Positions 54,643 through 64,000 of a DNA stretch of 64,000 bases are shown here, piece by piece. The translations under genes were made by a program, and so were the position numbers. Source of the stretch: Aureimonas sp. SA4125 (GTDB lineage: Bacteria; Pseudomonadota; Alphaproteobacteria; Rhizobiales; Rhizobiaceae); contig NZ_AP025032.1 of the NCBI RefSeq assembly GCF_019973775.1, forward strand, positions 2,294,001 through 2,358,000. The letters are read 5' to 3'. The notes below the pieces were generated by a model. The model searched no databases and was not told where the DNA came from. It worked only from the letters and a program-made list of their open reading frames with translations. Position 1 is the stretch's first letter. Each line of letters starts with the position of its first letter.

Positions 54643-56334
54643 ATGACGCTCACCGGTTGGAGCATGATTCTCCTCTTCACCGCTCTTTTCGTGGCGCTGG
54701 CCAAGCCCGCCGGAGCGTGGCTGCACGCCCTTTATGCACGCGAGACTTTGCCGCTCGGAAGCATCGAGCGGGGGTTTTATCGCGTCGCGGGTGTTGACCC
54801 GAAGGCGGAGCAAAGCTGGGTCGGCTATGCTGTTTCGCTGATGGTCTTCAACGTCGCGGGGATCGTTTTTCTGTTCGCAATTTTGAAGCTGCAGGGTTTG
54901 CTGCCGCTCAACCCGCAAGGCTTCGGCGGTGTCGAAACTCTGCTCGCATTCAACACAGCTGTCAGCTTCGTCACGAACACAAACTGGCAGAACTACGGCG
55001 GGGAAACGACGCTCTCGCACCTATCCCAAATGCTTGGCTTGACGGTGCAGAACTTCCTTTCCGCTGCGACCGGGATCGCGGTGGCATTCGCGTTCATTCG
55101 GGGTTTCGCGCGTCGGCAGGCAACGGGCATCGGCAACTTCTGGGTCGATGTGACGCGCGTCACGATCTATCTCCTGCTGCCCGCCTGTATTGTGCTCGCG
55201 CTGGTCTATGTCGCGCTCGGCGTGCCACAGACATTCGCGGCGTCGGTCACCGCGACGACGGTCGAGGGCGCTCAACAGGTTATCGCGCTCGGACCGGTCG
55301 CGTCGCAGCTAGCGATCAAGATGCTCGGCACCAACGGGGGCGGCTTCTTCAACGTCAATTCCGCGCACCCATTCGAAAATCCGTCGGCGCTCGTCAACAT
55401 GATCCAAATGCTGACGATATTCGTGCTCGGCGCGGGGCTGACACTCACGTTTGGCAAGGCGGTCGGCAGCGTTCGCCAGGGCTGGGCGCTGCTCGCGGCG
55501 ATGGTCGTGCTGTTCCTGATTGGCGTAACTGTCGCCTATTGGGCAGAGGCCGCAGGCAATCCGATTCACCAAGCGCTCGGGCTTGCTGGCGGCAACATGG
55601 AAGGCAAGGAGGTTCGGTTCGGGATCGCCGCGACCGTGCTGTTCGCGGTCGTCACAACCGCTGCGTCCTGCGGCGCGGTCATCGGCATGCACGACAGCTT
55701 CATGCCGCTCGGCGGGCTGGTGACGATGTTCAACATACAGCTCGGTGAGATCGTGGTCGGCGGCGTCGGCGCGGGCTTCAACGGAATGCTGATTTACGCC
55801 ATCCTCGCGGTGTTCATCGCTGGCTTGATGGTCGGGCGCACCCCTGAATATATCGGCAAGAAGATCGAGGCGCGCGAGATGAAGCTGGCGGTGATCGCCA
55901 TCGCCATCCTGCCATTGATGATCCTTGGACTGACTGCAATTGCCAGCGTCACCTCTGCCGGACTGGCGGGTCCTCTCGCCAAGGGGCCGCACGGCTTCAG
56001 CGAAATTCTCTATGCATTCTCGAGCGCGGTAGGGAACAATGGATCGGCTTTCGGCGGCCTGACAGGGAATACGCCCTTTTACAATCTGCTGCTCGCGCTG
56101 GGCATGTTCGTCGGCCGTTTCGGTGTAATCCTGCCCGTCCTCGCGATTGCTGGAGGTCTGGCGGCGAAGCGCCACATACCACCCGGCGCGGGTTCGTTCC
56201 CGACAACCGGTCTGCTTTGGGTTGGACTGCTCGTCGCTATCATCCTGATCGTGGGCGGACTGACGTTCCTGCCCAGCCTCGCGCTCGGCCCGATCGCCGA
56301 CCAGGCGCAAGTCGCCGCCGGCAACCTTCTTTGA
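54643..56334 (+). CDS. kdpA: KdpA potassium-binding channel-like subunit
   Basis: A 563-residue subunit with ten TM helices that selects K+ in the high-affinity KdpFABC pump. Selectivity-filter segments are visible, including [33 protein letters not shown] and [16 protein letters not shown] 54643 follows GGAG and makes the usual family start MTLTGWSMI. It is the first large gene of the kdp operon. Confidence 0.95.
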   Translation: MTLTGWSMILLFTALFVALAKPAGAWLHALYARETLPLGSIERGFYRVAGVDPKAEQSWVGYAVSLMVFNVAGIVFLFAILKLQGLLPLNPQGFGGVETLLAFNTAVSFVTNTNWQNYGGETTLSHLSQMLGLTVQNFLSAATGIAVAFAFIRGFARRQATGIGNFWVDVTRVTIYLLLPACIVLALVYVALGVPQTFAASVTATTVEGAQQVIALGPVASQLAIKMLGTNGGGFFNVNSAHPFENPSALVNMIQMLTIFVLGAGLTLTFGKAVGSVRQGWALLAAMVVLFLIGVTVAYWAEAAGNPIHQALGLAGGNMEGKEVRFGIAATVLFAVVTTAASCGAVIGMHDSFMPLGGLVTMFNIQLGEIVVGGVGAGFNGMLIYAILAVFIAGLMVGRTPEYIGKKIEAREMKLAVIAIAILPLMILGLTAIASVTSAGLAGPLAKGPHGFSEILYAFSSAVGNNGSAFGGLTGNTPFYNLLLALGMFVGRFGVILPVLAIAGGLAAKRHIPPGAGSFPTTGLLWVGLLVAIILIVGGLTFLPSLALGPIADQAQVAAGNLL

Positions 56335-56345
56335 GAGACGCTGCA

Positions 56346-58358
56346 ATGTCCGAACAAACCTCGCTTTTCACCGGCCCGCTAATGGCCGCTGCTGCCCGCG
56401 ACGCCTTCATCAAGCTCGATCCGCGCGCCCTGATCCGTAATCCGGTGATGTTCGTTACCGCGATCGTCGCCGCGCTTTCGACAGTGCTGCTTGTGAAGGG
56501 GCTCGCGACTGGGACGGGCAACCCCGCGTTCGAGGCGCAACTGGTGTTCTGGCTATGGCTGACGGTGCTCTTTGGCAATTTTGCCGAGGCGCTCGCCGAG
56601 GGGCGTGGAAAGGCTCAGGCCGCTTCGCTGCGCGCAACCAAGGCCGATCTTCAGGCCAAGCGCTTGGCGGGGGTCGGTAACGTATGGGAAATGGTCGGCG
56701 CGAGCTTGCTCGGCGTCGGTGATGAGGTGCTTGTCGAGACCGGCGACCTCATTCCCGCTGATGGGGAAGTCATCGCCGGTGTGGCTTCGGTGAATGAAGC
56801 CGCGATTACTGGCGAAAGCGCGCCTGTGATCCGCGAAGCTGGCGGCGACCGTTCGGCGGTGACGGCGGGGACGCGGGTCATCTCGGACAGCATCCGCGTT
56901 CGCGTCACGGCAGCGGCCGGACAGGGCTTCCTCGATCGGATGATTGCGCTCGTCGAGGGCGCGTCACGGCAGAAAACGCCCAATGAAGTCGCGCTGACGA
57001 TCCTGCTCGCCGGGCTAACGCTCATTTTCCTGATCGCGGTCGGCACGCTCCCCGCGCTTGCCTCCTACGCAGGTGGTTCGCTTGCGGTGCCGGTACTAGT
57101 CGCACTGTTCGTCACGCTCATCCCGACTACGATCTCGGCGCTGTTGTCGGCGATCGGCATCGCCGGGATGGACCGTCTGGTGAGGTTCAATGTGCTCGCC
57201 AAATCGGGTCGCGCTGTCGAGGCGGCGGGGGATATAGACACGCTGTTGCTCGACAAGACGGGTACGATCACGATTGGTGACCGGCAGGCGACGGCTTTCC
57301 TGCCCGTAGCAGGGGTCAGCGTCTCGGAACTCACCGCCGCCGCGCGCTTATCGAGCCTCGCCGACGAGACGCCAGAGGGTCGCTCGATCGTTGTGCTCGC
57401 GGGCGCTGGCGAGGCCATGCCAGCCGGTGCCGAGCCGATCGCCTTTACCTCGCAAACGCGAGTCTCAGGGCTTAAAATCGGGGAGCGGGAGCTGGTCAAG
57501 GGCGCGGTCGATGCCGTGCTCAAGCGGCTGGGTCCGGTAGCCAATGCCGATGCACTGCGCACCATTGCCGACGACGTTGCTCGCCAAGGCGCTACGCCGC
57601 TCGCGGTGGCCGATGGACAGCGCCTGCTCGGCGTCGTCCAGCTCAAGGACATCGTCAAGGCGGGCATCCGCGAACGCTTTGGTGAACTCCGCCGCATGGG
57701 CATCCGCACCGTGATGATCACCGGCGACAATCCGCTCACCGCCGCCAGCATCGCCGCAGAGAGCGGGGTCGACGACTTTCTCGCCGAAGCGACGCCTGAG
57801 GACAAGCTCGCCCTGATCCGCAAAGAGCAGGAGGGCGGCAAGCTGGTCGCGATGTGTGGCGACGGCACCAACGATGCGCCCGCGCTCGCACAATCTGATG
57901 TCGGCGTTGCGATGAATACTGGCACGCAGGCCGCGCGTGAAGCTGGCAACATGGTGGACCTCGACAGCGATCCGACCAAGCTGATCGAGATTGTCGGCCT
58001 CGGCAAACAGCTGCTGATGACACGCGGCGCGTTGACGACATTTTCGATCTCGAACGATGTGGCGAAGTATTTCGCGATCCTACCCGCGATCTTCGTCGTG
58101 CTTTATCCGGGGCTAGGCGTTCTCAACGTCATGGCGCTCGGTAGTCCCGAAAGCGCCATTCTGTCAGCGATCATCTTCAACGCGCTGATTATCCCGGCGC
58201 TGGTGCCGCTCGCTTTGAAAGGCGTGAAGTACCGGCCTGCACCAGCGGGCACGCTGCTTGCACGTAACCTAGCCGTCTACGGCGTCGGCGGTCTCGCCGC
58301 GCCGTTTCTCGGCATCAAGCTGATCGACCTCGCCGTCACTGGCCTCCATCTTGCCTAG
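56346..58358 (+). CDS. kdpB: KdpB potassium-transporting ATPase subunit
   Basis: A 670-residue P1A-type ATPase that powers K+ import. Actuator motif TGES, phosphorylation site DKTGT (Asp303) and hinge [10 protein letters not shown], with the membrane helices in the usual KdpB arrangement. It lies 11 bp after kdpA. The next gene, an outer-membrane barrel protein, separates it from kdpC, which is unusual outside sphingomonad-like operons. Confidence 0.95.
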   Translation: MSEQTSLFTGPLMAAAARDAFIKLDPRALIRNPVMFVTAIVAALSTVLLVKGLATGTGNPAFEAQLVFWLWLTVLFGNFAEALAEGRGKAQAASLRATKADLQAKRLAGVGNVWEMVGASLLGVGDEVLVETGDLIPADGEVIAGVASVNEAAITGESAPVIREAGGDRSAVTAGTRVISDSIRVRVTAAAGQGFLDRMIALVEGASRQKTPNEVALTILLAGLTLIFLIAVGTLPALASYAGGSLAVPVLVALFVTLIPTTISALLSAIGIAGMDRLVRFNVLAKSGRAVEAAGDIDTLLLDKTGTITIGDRQATAFLPVAGVSVSELTAAARLSSLADETPEGRSIVVLAGAGEAMPAGAEPIAFTSQTRVSGLKIGERELVKGAVDAVLKRLGPVANADALRTIADDVARQGATPLAVADGQRLLGVVQLKDIVKAGIRERFGELRRMGIRTVMITGDNPLTAASIAAESGVDDFLAEATPEDKLALIRKEQEGGKLVAMCGDGTNDAPALAQSDVGVAMNTGTQAAREAGNMVDLDSDPTKLIEIVGLGKQLLMTRGALTTFSISNDVAKYFAILPAIFVVLYPGLGVLNVMALGSPESAILSAIIFNALIIPALVPLALKGVKYRPAPAGTLLARNLAVYGVGGLAAPFLGIKLIDLAVTGLHLA

Positions 58359-58372
58359 TAAGAAACACCATA

Positions 58373-59176
58373 ATGATCATCCGTTTTCAACTGTTCGCCA
58401 TCGCCCTTGCGGTCGTTCCCACGGTTGCGCTGGGACAGCCGACCAGCGAACCAAGCCCGATCTGCACCGACCGGCCGACAAAGGCCACGTCAGTCTGCAC
58501 CGGGCCCGCTGGCACGTTCCAACTCGAAGCCGACCTGCCCAATTGGACCAGGCTGGATGATGCGGGAACGCAAACCGACACGGTCCTATACGCTAATCCG
58601 ACCCTCAAGCTGGGGCTTGGCCCGAATACGGATATCCAGGCCAACATCGCGCCATATGTCGATGTTCGCACGCGGGCGGGCGGTGTAGTCAGCCATGTTC
58701 GCGGTGTGGGCGACCTCTTCGTTCGCGTGAAGCAGCGGCTGACCAATCCGGCTGCGAAGGTCCAGGTCGGGGTCGTGCCTTACATCAAGGCACCTCTCGC
58801 CAAGCGCGGTATCGGCAACCGCGAATGGGAAGGCGGCGTCGTCGTTCCGGTTCAGTTTTCGCTACCGCAGAGCTTTACCTTAACCTTTGCGCCCGAGATG
58901 GACGTGCTTGCCGATGGCGACGGCTCGGGCAAACACGTCCAGCTGATCGGCGTCGTGAATCTGGCAAAGCCCTTGTCGTCCAAGATCACCGCCTACGCGG
59001 AACTCTGGACCGCTCAGAATTATGATCCCGCCGGAACGGTCCGCCAATATTCTGCCGACGTTGCGCTCGCCTATCTTGCGAGCCCGACGCTCCAGTTTGA
59101 TGTCGGCGGAAACTTTGGCCTGAACCGCGCCACGCCTGACGCGCAAATCTACTTCGGCATTTCGACCCGCTTCTAG
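58373..59176 (+). CDS. Outer-membrane beta-barrel 'transporter' family protein
   Basis: A 267-residue exported protein. The signal peptide ends near TVALG (residue ~21). The mature part has alternating hydrophobic strands and ends in STRF with a terminal Phe, as in outer-membrane barrels. It resembles the MetA-pathway phenol-degradation-type transporter family (pfam13557). CTDRP and CTGPAGT near the start may form a disulfide. It is inserted between kdpB and kdpC with short gaps (14 and 11 bp), so it belongs to the operon. A role in K+ entry across the outer membrane is inference. Confidence 0.8.
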   Translation: MIIRFQLFAIALAVVPTVALGQPTSEPSPICTDRPTKATSVCTGPAGTFQLEADLPNWTRLDDAGTQTDTVLYANPTLKLGLGPNTDIQANIAPYVDVRTRAGGVVSHVRGVGDLFVRVKQRLTNPAAKVQVGVVPYIKAPLAKRGIGNREWEGGVVVPVQFSLPQSFTLTFAPEMDVLADGDGSGKHVQLIGVVNLAKPLSSKITAYAELWTAQNYDPAGTVRQYSADVALAYLASPTLQFDVGGNFGLNRATPDAQIYFGISTRF

Positions 59177-59187
59177 GAGTAGCGACT

Positions 59188-59781
59188 ATGCGTTCCGAAC
59201 TTACTGCCTCGCTCCGCCCAGCGGCGGTACTCCTGATCCTGTTTTCGCTGGTGCTGGGGCTCGCTTATCCAGCAGCCGTGACCGGTCTGTCTCAAATCGC
59301 CATGCCACGACAGGCAAATGGCAGCCTCATCCGGGATGGTGATCGCGTTATCGGTTCGGAGTTGATCGCGCAGAATTTCGCCAGTCCGCGCTACTTTCAG
59401 CCGCGTCCCTCGGCCGCGGGCAAGGGCTATGACGCTGCGGCCTCCGCCGCGACCAACCTTGCCCCCGGCTCGAAAGATTTGCGCGATGCTATCGCCACCC
59501 GAGTGGCCGACGCGCGCGCGAAAGGAATGACCGGGGTTTCTGTTCCGCCTGACCTGGTCACCACTAGCGCCTCGGGGCTGGATCCCGATCTCAGCCCCGA
59601 GGCGGCTTTTTCGCAGACCGCGCGGGTCGCCACCGCACGGGGGTTGCCGGATGAGCAGGTGCGCGCGCTCGTCGAAAGCAGCATCGCCTATCCCCTGTTC
59701 GGCATCATTGGAGAACGGCGGGTGAACGTGCTGCTCCTTAATCGACAGCTCGACCGGATTGCGCCTACCGCTACACCATGA
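59188..59781 (+). CDS. kdpC: KdpC subunit of potassium-transporting ATPase
   Basis: A 197-residue single-TM periplasmic subunit of KdpFABC. N-terminal TM segment ([25 protein letters not shown]), then the typical IGQ-like [24 protein letters not shown] and [13 protein letters not shown] motif, and [10 protein letters not shown] at the end. It overlaps the kdpD start (ATGA). Confidence 0.94.
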   Translation: MRSELTASLRPAAVLLILFSLVLGLAYPAAVTGLSQIAMPRQANGSLIRDGDRVIGSELIAQNFASPRYFQPRPSAAGKGYDAAASAATNLAPGSKDLRDAIATRVADARAKGMTGVSVPPDLVTTSASGLDPDLSPEAAFSQTARVATARGLPDEQVRALVESSIAYPLFGIIGERRVNVLLLNRQLDRIAPTATP

Positions 59782-62435
59782 ACGATGCCGCCCGTCCCTC
59801 TCCCGAAGCGCTGCTGAAGGCAGCGCGGCGTGAGGCGCGCGGGCGGCTCAAGATTTTCCTGGGTGCGGCCCCCGGTGTGGGCAAGACGTTCGAGATGCTT
59901 CGTGAAGGCGCGGAGCTGCTGCGAAGTGGCCTTGATGTCGTCGCGGGTGTGGTGGAAACGCACGGCCGCGCCGAAACGGAGAGTCTGGTTGCGCCTTTTG
60001 AAGTGTTGCCACGCAGCTCGATCGAGCATGGTGCGCATACCCTGGCTGAGTTCGATATCGATGCGATGCTCGTTCGCAAGCCGCGCGTCGCGTTGATTGA
60101 CGAATACGCTCACACCAACGCCCCCGGCAGCCGTCATCCCAAACGCTGGCAGGACATCGAAGAACTGCGCGACGCGGGCATTGATGTTCTGACGACCTTG
60201 AACATCCAGCACGTCGAAAGCCTGAATGATGTCGTCGCCGGGTTCACGCGCGTTCGTGTCCGTGAGACCGTTCCCGATGCGATCCTCGACGATGCCGACA
60301 TCGAAGTCGTCGATCTGCCATCCGACGAACTTATCGAGCGGCTGAAGGCTGGCAAGGTGTATGTCCCGCAAGAGGCGACGCGTGCGCTTGGGCATTTCTT
60401 TTCCAAGTCAAACCTGTCGGCATTGCGTGAACTGGCTTTGCGGCGCGCCGCGCAGACGGTCGATCGCCACCTGCTCGATCACGTCGAAAGCATTGGCGAG
60501 CGCGGCACCTGGGCGGCGGGCGAGCGCGTGGTTGTCGCCATCGGCGATCAGCCCGGCGGTGAAGCGCTTATCCGCGCCGCCAAGCGACTTGCCGACGCGC
60601 TGCACGCGACCTGGACAGCGGTGAGTGTCGAGACGCCGCGCAACGCGACCCTGAGCGCCGACGCGCGCGAGCGCATGGCCGATGCGCTAAAGCTCGCGAC
60701 CGGCCTTGGCGCTACCATCGTTACCGTCCCCGCGCGGTCGGTGTTCGACGGGCTGTGCGCGCATATCCTCGAGACGCGCGCAACGGCCGTCGTCATCGGC
60801 AAGTCTCGCCGGAGCTGGTGGTTCGAACTTCGCCACGGCTCGGTCGTCGATCGGCTGGTGCGCGGACTGGACGGTGTGGCTGTCCACGTTGTTCCCGTCG
60901 CCGAAGCGGCCTCGTCCAAGGCGGAGCTGCCAACTATCCGACCGCCAGCGACTCGCGGGATGTTTATTGGCTTCGGGCTTGTGACGTTGACGACGATAGC
61001 GGCAATCGGAGTCCAGCCGCTGCTTGGACTGAACTCGATCGATTTAGTCTACTTGCTGCCGGTAATCACGACTGCGACGCTGTTCGGTCTGCGGCCCTCG
61101 CTTGTGGCCAGCGTAGCCGCCGCCCTCGCCTACAACTTCTTCTTCCTGCCGCCGCTCTATACCTTCACGATCGCTGATCCGCAGAATGTCGTGACGTTGC
61201 TCGTACTGGTGATCGTGGCGATTGTCGCAAGCCAGCTTGCGGGCCGCCTGCAACGTGAAGCCACCATCGGCGCGCGTACGGCGACCGAAAATGCAGCCCT
61301 CGCGGCGTTTGGACAACGCTTGGCGGCGGTTTCCGATCAAGCGGGGACTGCGACGGCGGTCTGCGAGGAAGTAGCTCATCTTCTCGACGTCTCAACCGTT
61401 CTGTTTGCACGAGATGGGAACCGGCTCGTCGTGATCGGCGCAAGTCCCGAAAATCCATCGCTGGGCGCGATCGATATGGCAGCGGGCGAATGGGCCTTTG
61501 ACCGAGGCGAAGTGACCGGGCGCGACAGCGGCACGCTGACCGCGAGCGACTGGCAATTCCACCCGCTCGAAACGGCACTAGGCGTATTGGGTGTTCTTGG
61601 TCTCGCCCCCAACGGACGTGGCGACCCGGTACCAGCCGACAAGCGCGTCTTGTTCACGACGCTCATGGGTCAGGCGGCGCTCGCCCATGAACGCCTGACA
61701 CTCGAAGCGAATGCGCGCGAAGTGAGCGCGTTGAAGCAACGCGACGATCTGCGCGTGACGCTCCTATCTTCTATCGGGCATGACCTGAAGACGCCTTTGA
61801 CAGCCGTTGTCGCGGCGGCGGACGAACTGGCAGCTCAACATGGCGCATCGACGACGACCGCCACGCTCAAGGGTGAAGCCCGCCGGTTGCGGCGGGTGTT
61901 TGACGATCTCGTGGAAATGACCCGGATTGAGGCCGGGGCGTTGGTCGTCCGGCGCGAGGCGACCGACCTGACTGATGCCGTTGCCGCCGCCGCCCAAGAT
62001 TTGCGCGCCGAACTTACCCATCATCTGCTGGTACTGGATGTGGCGCCCACGCTGCCGCTCGTAGAGGCCGATCCGCGCATGTTGCATCATGTTCTTATCA
62101 ACCTGCTCGGGAACGCTGCCAAGTTTGCCGCTCCCGGAACGTCGATCCGAATCCATGCACGACGCGCCCATGATGGGCTAACGCTAGCGGTGCTCGACGA
62201 TGGACCGGGCTTGCCGCAAGGTCGTGAAACAACGCTGTTCGACCGTTTCACTCGCGTGGACGGAGACGACATGAGCGGTGGCACCGGCCTCGGCCTAGCA
62301 ATCGTCAAGGGCTTTGCTGATGCGATGGGCTTAGGCGTCACAGCACGCAATCGTGATGAAGGAGGGGCGGTGTTCGAAGTTATTTGGCCCGAATCGAGCA
62401 TTCGCCAATCGCTGCCCGAAGAGGGGCAGATGTGA
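59778..62435 (+). CDS. kdpD: KdpD osmosensitive K+ channel histidine kinase
   Basis: An 885-residue sensor kinase for potassium limitation. The N-terminal KdpD domain has Walker [10 protein letters not shown] (about residues 30-38) and DEYAHTN; a USP-like domain follows. Four TM helices lie near residues 390-490, then GAF-like and kinase domains: H-box [13 protein letters not shown] (His668), N-box LLGNAAKFA and [12 protein letters not shown]. It phosphorylates KdpE, encoded next with a 4-nt overlap (GTGA). Confidence 0.95.
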   Translation: MNDAARPSPEALLKAARREARGRLKIFLGAAPGVGKTFEMLREGAELLRSGLDVVAGVVETHGRAETESLVAPFEVLPRSSIEHGAHTLAEFDIDAMLVRKPRVALIDEYAHTNAPGSRHPKRWQDIEELRDAGIDVLTTLNIQHVESLNDVVAGFTRVRVRETVPDAILDDADIEVVDLPSDELIERLKAGKVYVPQEATRALGHFFSKSNLSALRELALRRAAQTVDRHLLDHVESIGERGTWAAGERVVVAIGDQPGGEALIRAAKRLADALHATWTAVSVETPRNATLSADARERMADALKLATGLGATIVTVPARSVFDGLCAHILETRATAVVIGKSRRSWWFELRHGSVVDRLVRGLDGVAVHVVPVAEAASSKAELPTIRPPATRGMFIGFGLVTLTTIAAIGVQPLLGLNSIDLVYLLPVITTATLFGLRPSLVASVAAALAYNFFFLPPLYTFTIADPQNVVTLLVLVIVAIVASQLAGRLQREATIGARTATENAALAAFGQRLAAVSDQAGTATAVCEEVAHLLDVSTVLFARDGNRLVVIGASPENPSLGAIDMAAGEWAFDRGEVTGRDSGTLTASDWQFHPLETALGVLGVLGLAPNGRGDPVPADKRVLFTTLMGQAALAHERLTLEANAREVSALKQRDDLRVTLLSSIGHDLKTPLTAVVAAADELAAQHGASTTTATLKGEARRLRRVFDDLVEMTRIEAGALVVRREATDLTDAVAAAAQDLRAELTHHLLVLDVAPTLPLVEADPRMLHHVLINLLGNAAKFAAPGTSIRIHARRAHDGLTLAVLDDGPGLPQGRETTLFDRFTRVDGDDMSGGTGLGLAIVKGFADAMGLGVTARNRDEGGAVFEVIWPESSIRQSLPEEGQM

Positions 62436-63112
62436 CCGGACAGATACTGATCGTTGACGATGAACCAGCCATTTGCCGATTGGTGAGGGGTGCTGTCGAA
62501 CGCGCCGGTTACACTGTCAGCGAAGCAGCGACCGCCGCAGAAGCGCTAACGTTGGCGCGTCGCGAAGGCTGTGAACTCGTTCTTCTCGATCTTGGCCTTC
62601 CCGATCGTGACGGCATTGAGCTCGTGCCGCTCATCAAGGCAATGCACCGGGCGGTCATCGTCCTGACTGCCCGCGACGCGACCGCAGAAAAGGTCTCAGC
62701 GCTCGATCTCGGCGCGGACGATTATGTCGTCAAGCCGTTCGACACCGACGAATTGCTTGCACGAGTTAGGACGGCACTCAGGCACCGTTTGGCCTCGAAT
62801 AACGGCAGCGGCGTCCTCGCTGTCGGTTCCATAATCATAGATTTGACCGCCCGGCGTGTGTCGCGCGACGGGGCGGAACTGAAATTGACGCGCAAGGAAT
62901 ATGCCGTCCTCGCCGAACTCGCTCGGCATCCCGATCGCGTCCTGACGCACTCCCACTTGCTTCGAGCGGTATGGGGCGAAGCCCACACCCAAGATGTCGA
63001 ATATCTGCGTGTCACGATGCGAGGACTGCGGCTCAAGCTGGAGGAAGATGCCGCATCGCCGGTGCTCCTCAGAAACGAGCCGGGAGTTGGTTATCGCCTT
63101 ACGGTGACCTAG
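62432..63112 (+). CDS. kdpE: KdpE response regulator (OmpR family)
   Basis: A 226-residue regulator with a receiver domain (acidic pocket VDDEP, phospho-acceptor Asp53 in [11 protein letters not shown], Lys in VVKPFDT) and a C-terminal winged helix ([34 protein letters not shown]). GTG 62432 is used because it overlaps the kdpD stop; the longer frame lies inside kdpD. It probably activates kdp transcription on K+ limitation. Confidence 0.94.
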   Translation: MTGQILIVDDEPAICRLVRGAVERAGYTVSEAATAAEALTLARREGCELVLLDLGLPDRDGIELVPLIKAMHRAVIVLTARDATAEKVSALDLGADDYVVKPFDTDELLARVRTALRHRLASNNGSGVLAVGSIIIDLTARRVSRDGAELKLTRKEYAVLAELARHPDRVLTHSHLLRAVWGEAHTQDVEYLRVTMRGLRLKLEEDAASPVLLRNEPGVGYRLTVT

Positions 63113-63917
63113 GCGTGGCAGCCGACCATATTGCACCGGGCGACGATCATAGTGCTACAGCGTATTCGTAGTGCTCATCTTCATCGGTCGTGGCCCGCCA
63201 GACCGCCGTTCTGCACTGTGGCGCGATATTCCGCGCAATGGCGACGCGAACGCCGCCGACAGACGCACGGTTGGCCAAGCGCCGATTGATAGTATTCCGG
63301 GAGGATCCCCGTTTCAGTCATGCGTCTTCAGCCACACGCGAAGGCGAGCTCGAGCATTGGCATAAGCGGACGAGGTATTGAACTGGATCATACGGCCCTT
63401 GGTCCATTTCGCGTACCAGGCGCTGCCATAGAGTTCCTCATCTGACCGGGCCGTGATCGTCGCGATCAATCCTGCTTTCGCATCCTCCAGCCGGGCGAGC
63501 AGTCGAAAACGCCTTCCTGCTCCGCCAGACAGCAGATAGGACGGGCGTGTCCAGTGCGCCTTGTGAGGTCAGGGGGTGGGGCCGCTCGGTCACCGCGACG
63601 ATCGATGGGAGCAGCGGTGAGGCCCGGTAGCTCTGCCCGCCAATCAGCGGTGTGATGCGAGAGCAGGGATAGCTGATGGAGAGCGGGGGGACGGTCCAGA
63701 TGGCCTCGCCTTTACCGTTGCGGCAACGGCATCGCCTTCTGCGATCTGCCTCGGCAAGCCGCCTCCCTCCACTCTTCCGCGAGGCGGGCGCCGGTCGTGG
63801 GCTAGTCAACGCGTTACGGAAATGATTGGGTTGCGTAGCATTCAGATGGAGATCGGGTAGGCGTCAACGGCCAAGGTGAGCCGAATGGGCTATCGTCATC
63901 GTTATTCCGCCGCTGTC
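63113..63917. other. Stretch after kdpE with a decayed gene
   Basis: 805 bp with no intact gene. The only protein-like piece is the minus-strand fragment at 63314-63560 described separately. No terminator hairpin was obvious after kdpE. Confidence 0.45.
63314..63560 (-). pseudogene. Possible ClbS/DfsB (DUF1706)-like protein, C-terminal fragment
   Basis: The minus strand reads RFRLLARLEDAKAGLIATIT, then ARSDEELYGSAWYAKWTKGR and ARARLRVWLKTHD, ending at 63314. The LIATITARSDEELYG and final RLRVWLK blocks recall the C-terminus of ClbS/DfsB four-helix proteins. The expected N-terminal part is not found in the same frame, so this is a remnant or frameshifted gene. Moderate-to-low certainty. Confidence 0.35.
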
Positions 63918-64000
63918 ATGCGCCGGGCTCTTGTTTCGACTTTTCTTGCGATGGCGGCGATAGGGTCCGCACCTGCCGCCGAGATGGCGAAGTCTGGGCC
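63918..64000 (+). CDS. Start of an exported protein, cut by window end
   Basis: ATG 63918 opens MRRALVSTFLAMAAIGSAPAAEMAKSG, a typical signal peptide with cleavage after APA or AAE. The gene continues beyond the window, so the product cannot be named. The in-frame ATG 63885 is an alternative start. Confidence 0.5.
   Translation, partial: MRRALVSTFLAMAAIGSAPAAEMAKSG

Noticed and set aside
63438..63809. A 123-codon minus-strand open frame after kdpE
   Set aside because: It crosses the ClbS-like fragment in a different frame and shows no domain.
1..64000. CRISPR arrays, rRNA genes or an intact prophage
   Set aside because: No regularly spaced direct repeats, rRNA sequence or phage structural genes were seen.

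Overview
The window is GC-rich alphaproteobacterial DNA. Positions 1 to about 39,000 look like the chromosome of a Hyphomicrobiales (Rhizobiales) bacterium, possibly Aurantimonadaceae. The evidence is the order rlpA-dacA-tmk-holB-metG-tatD, a BigR-type sulfur operon, DUF6894 proteins and two copies of a Rhizobiales-style dispersed repeat. The family placement is inference from gene content.

Layout, 1-39 kb. The 3' end of nirB leads into nirD, nasA and cysG (+), an assimilatory nitrate/nitrite block (1-5513). An intact IS1595-family element follows (5602-7185), then a small membrane protein. Next is a nickel/cobalt area: a truncated nreB-like exporter, a YqaA-like gene, a DUF1289 gene, and dmeR-dmeF with a clear operator. 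A seven-gene minus-strand sulfur operon runs from bigR (14838) through two YeeE/YedE genes, a TauE exporter, a persulfide dioxygenase and a rhodanese to a DUF2892 protein (11013). After an apbE remnant and a CPC P-type ATPase comes a cluster of small regulators: two DUF6894 proteins, a Crp-like factor, an XRE protein, and a marR gene cut in two by an IS256 element with an 8-bp target duplication. A minus-strand metal-uptake locus (23.06-28.97 kb) encodes a FecE/FecB/FecC-type ABC importer (permease frameshifted), the zinc-binding protein AztC, and an AztD chaperone fused to a ZinT domain. Two GTAA-N10-TTAC palindromes, probable Zur sites, lie in its control regions. The housekeeping block 30.9-38.5 kb closes this part.

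Layout, 39-64 kb. A tRNA-Ser(UGA) gene marks a boundary. A large serine recombinase on the opposite strand reads through the tRNA, as expected when an element has integrated at the tRNA 3' end. Beyond it lie a RelE/XRE toxin-antitoxin pair (toxin frameshifted), an IS66 element with target duplication, an esterase, a CheB-CheR-PAS-HWE kinase with a response regulator, a second HWE kinase, a MobA/VirD2-type relaxase (5' frameshift), and a complete kdpFAB-(outer-membrane barrel)-CDE potassium operon. This gene set is typical of sphingomonads. I read it as an acquired, formerly mobilizable island whose far end is outside the window.

Three otherwise intact genes (26.5, 41.3 and 53.6 kb) carry single-base frameshifts next to short homopolymers, so sequencing error should be considered before calling them dead.
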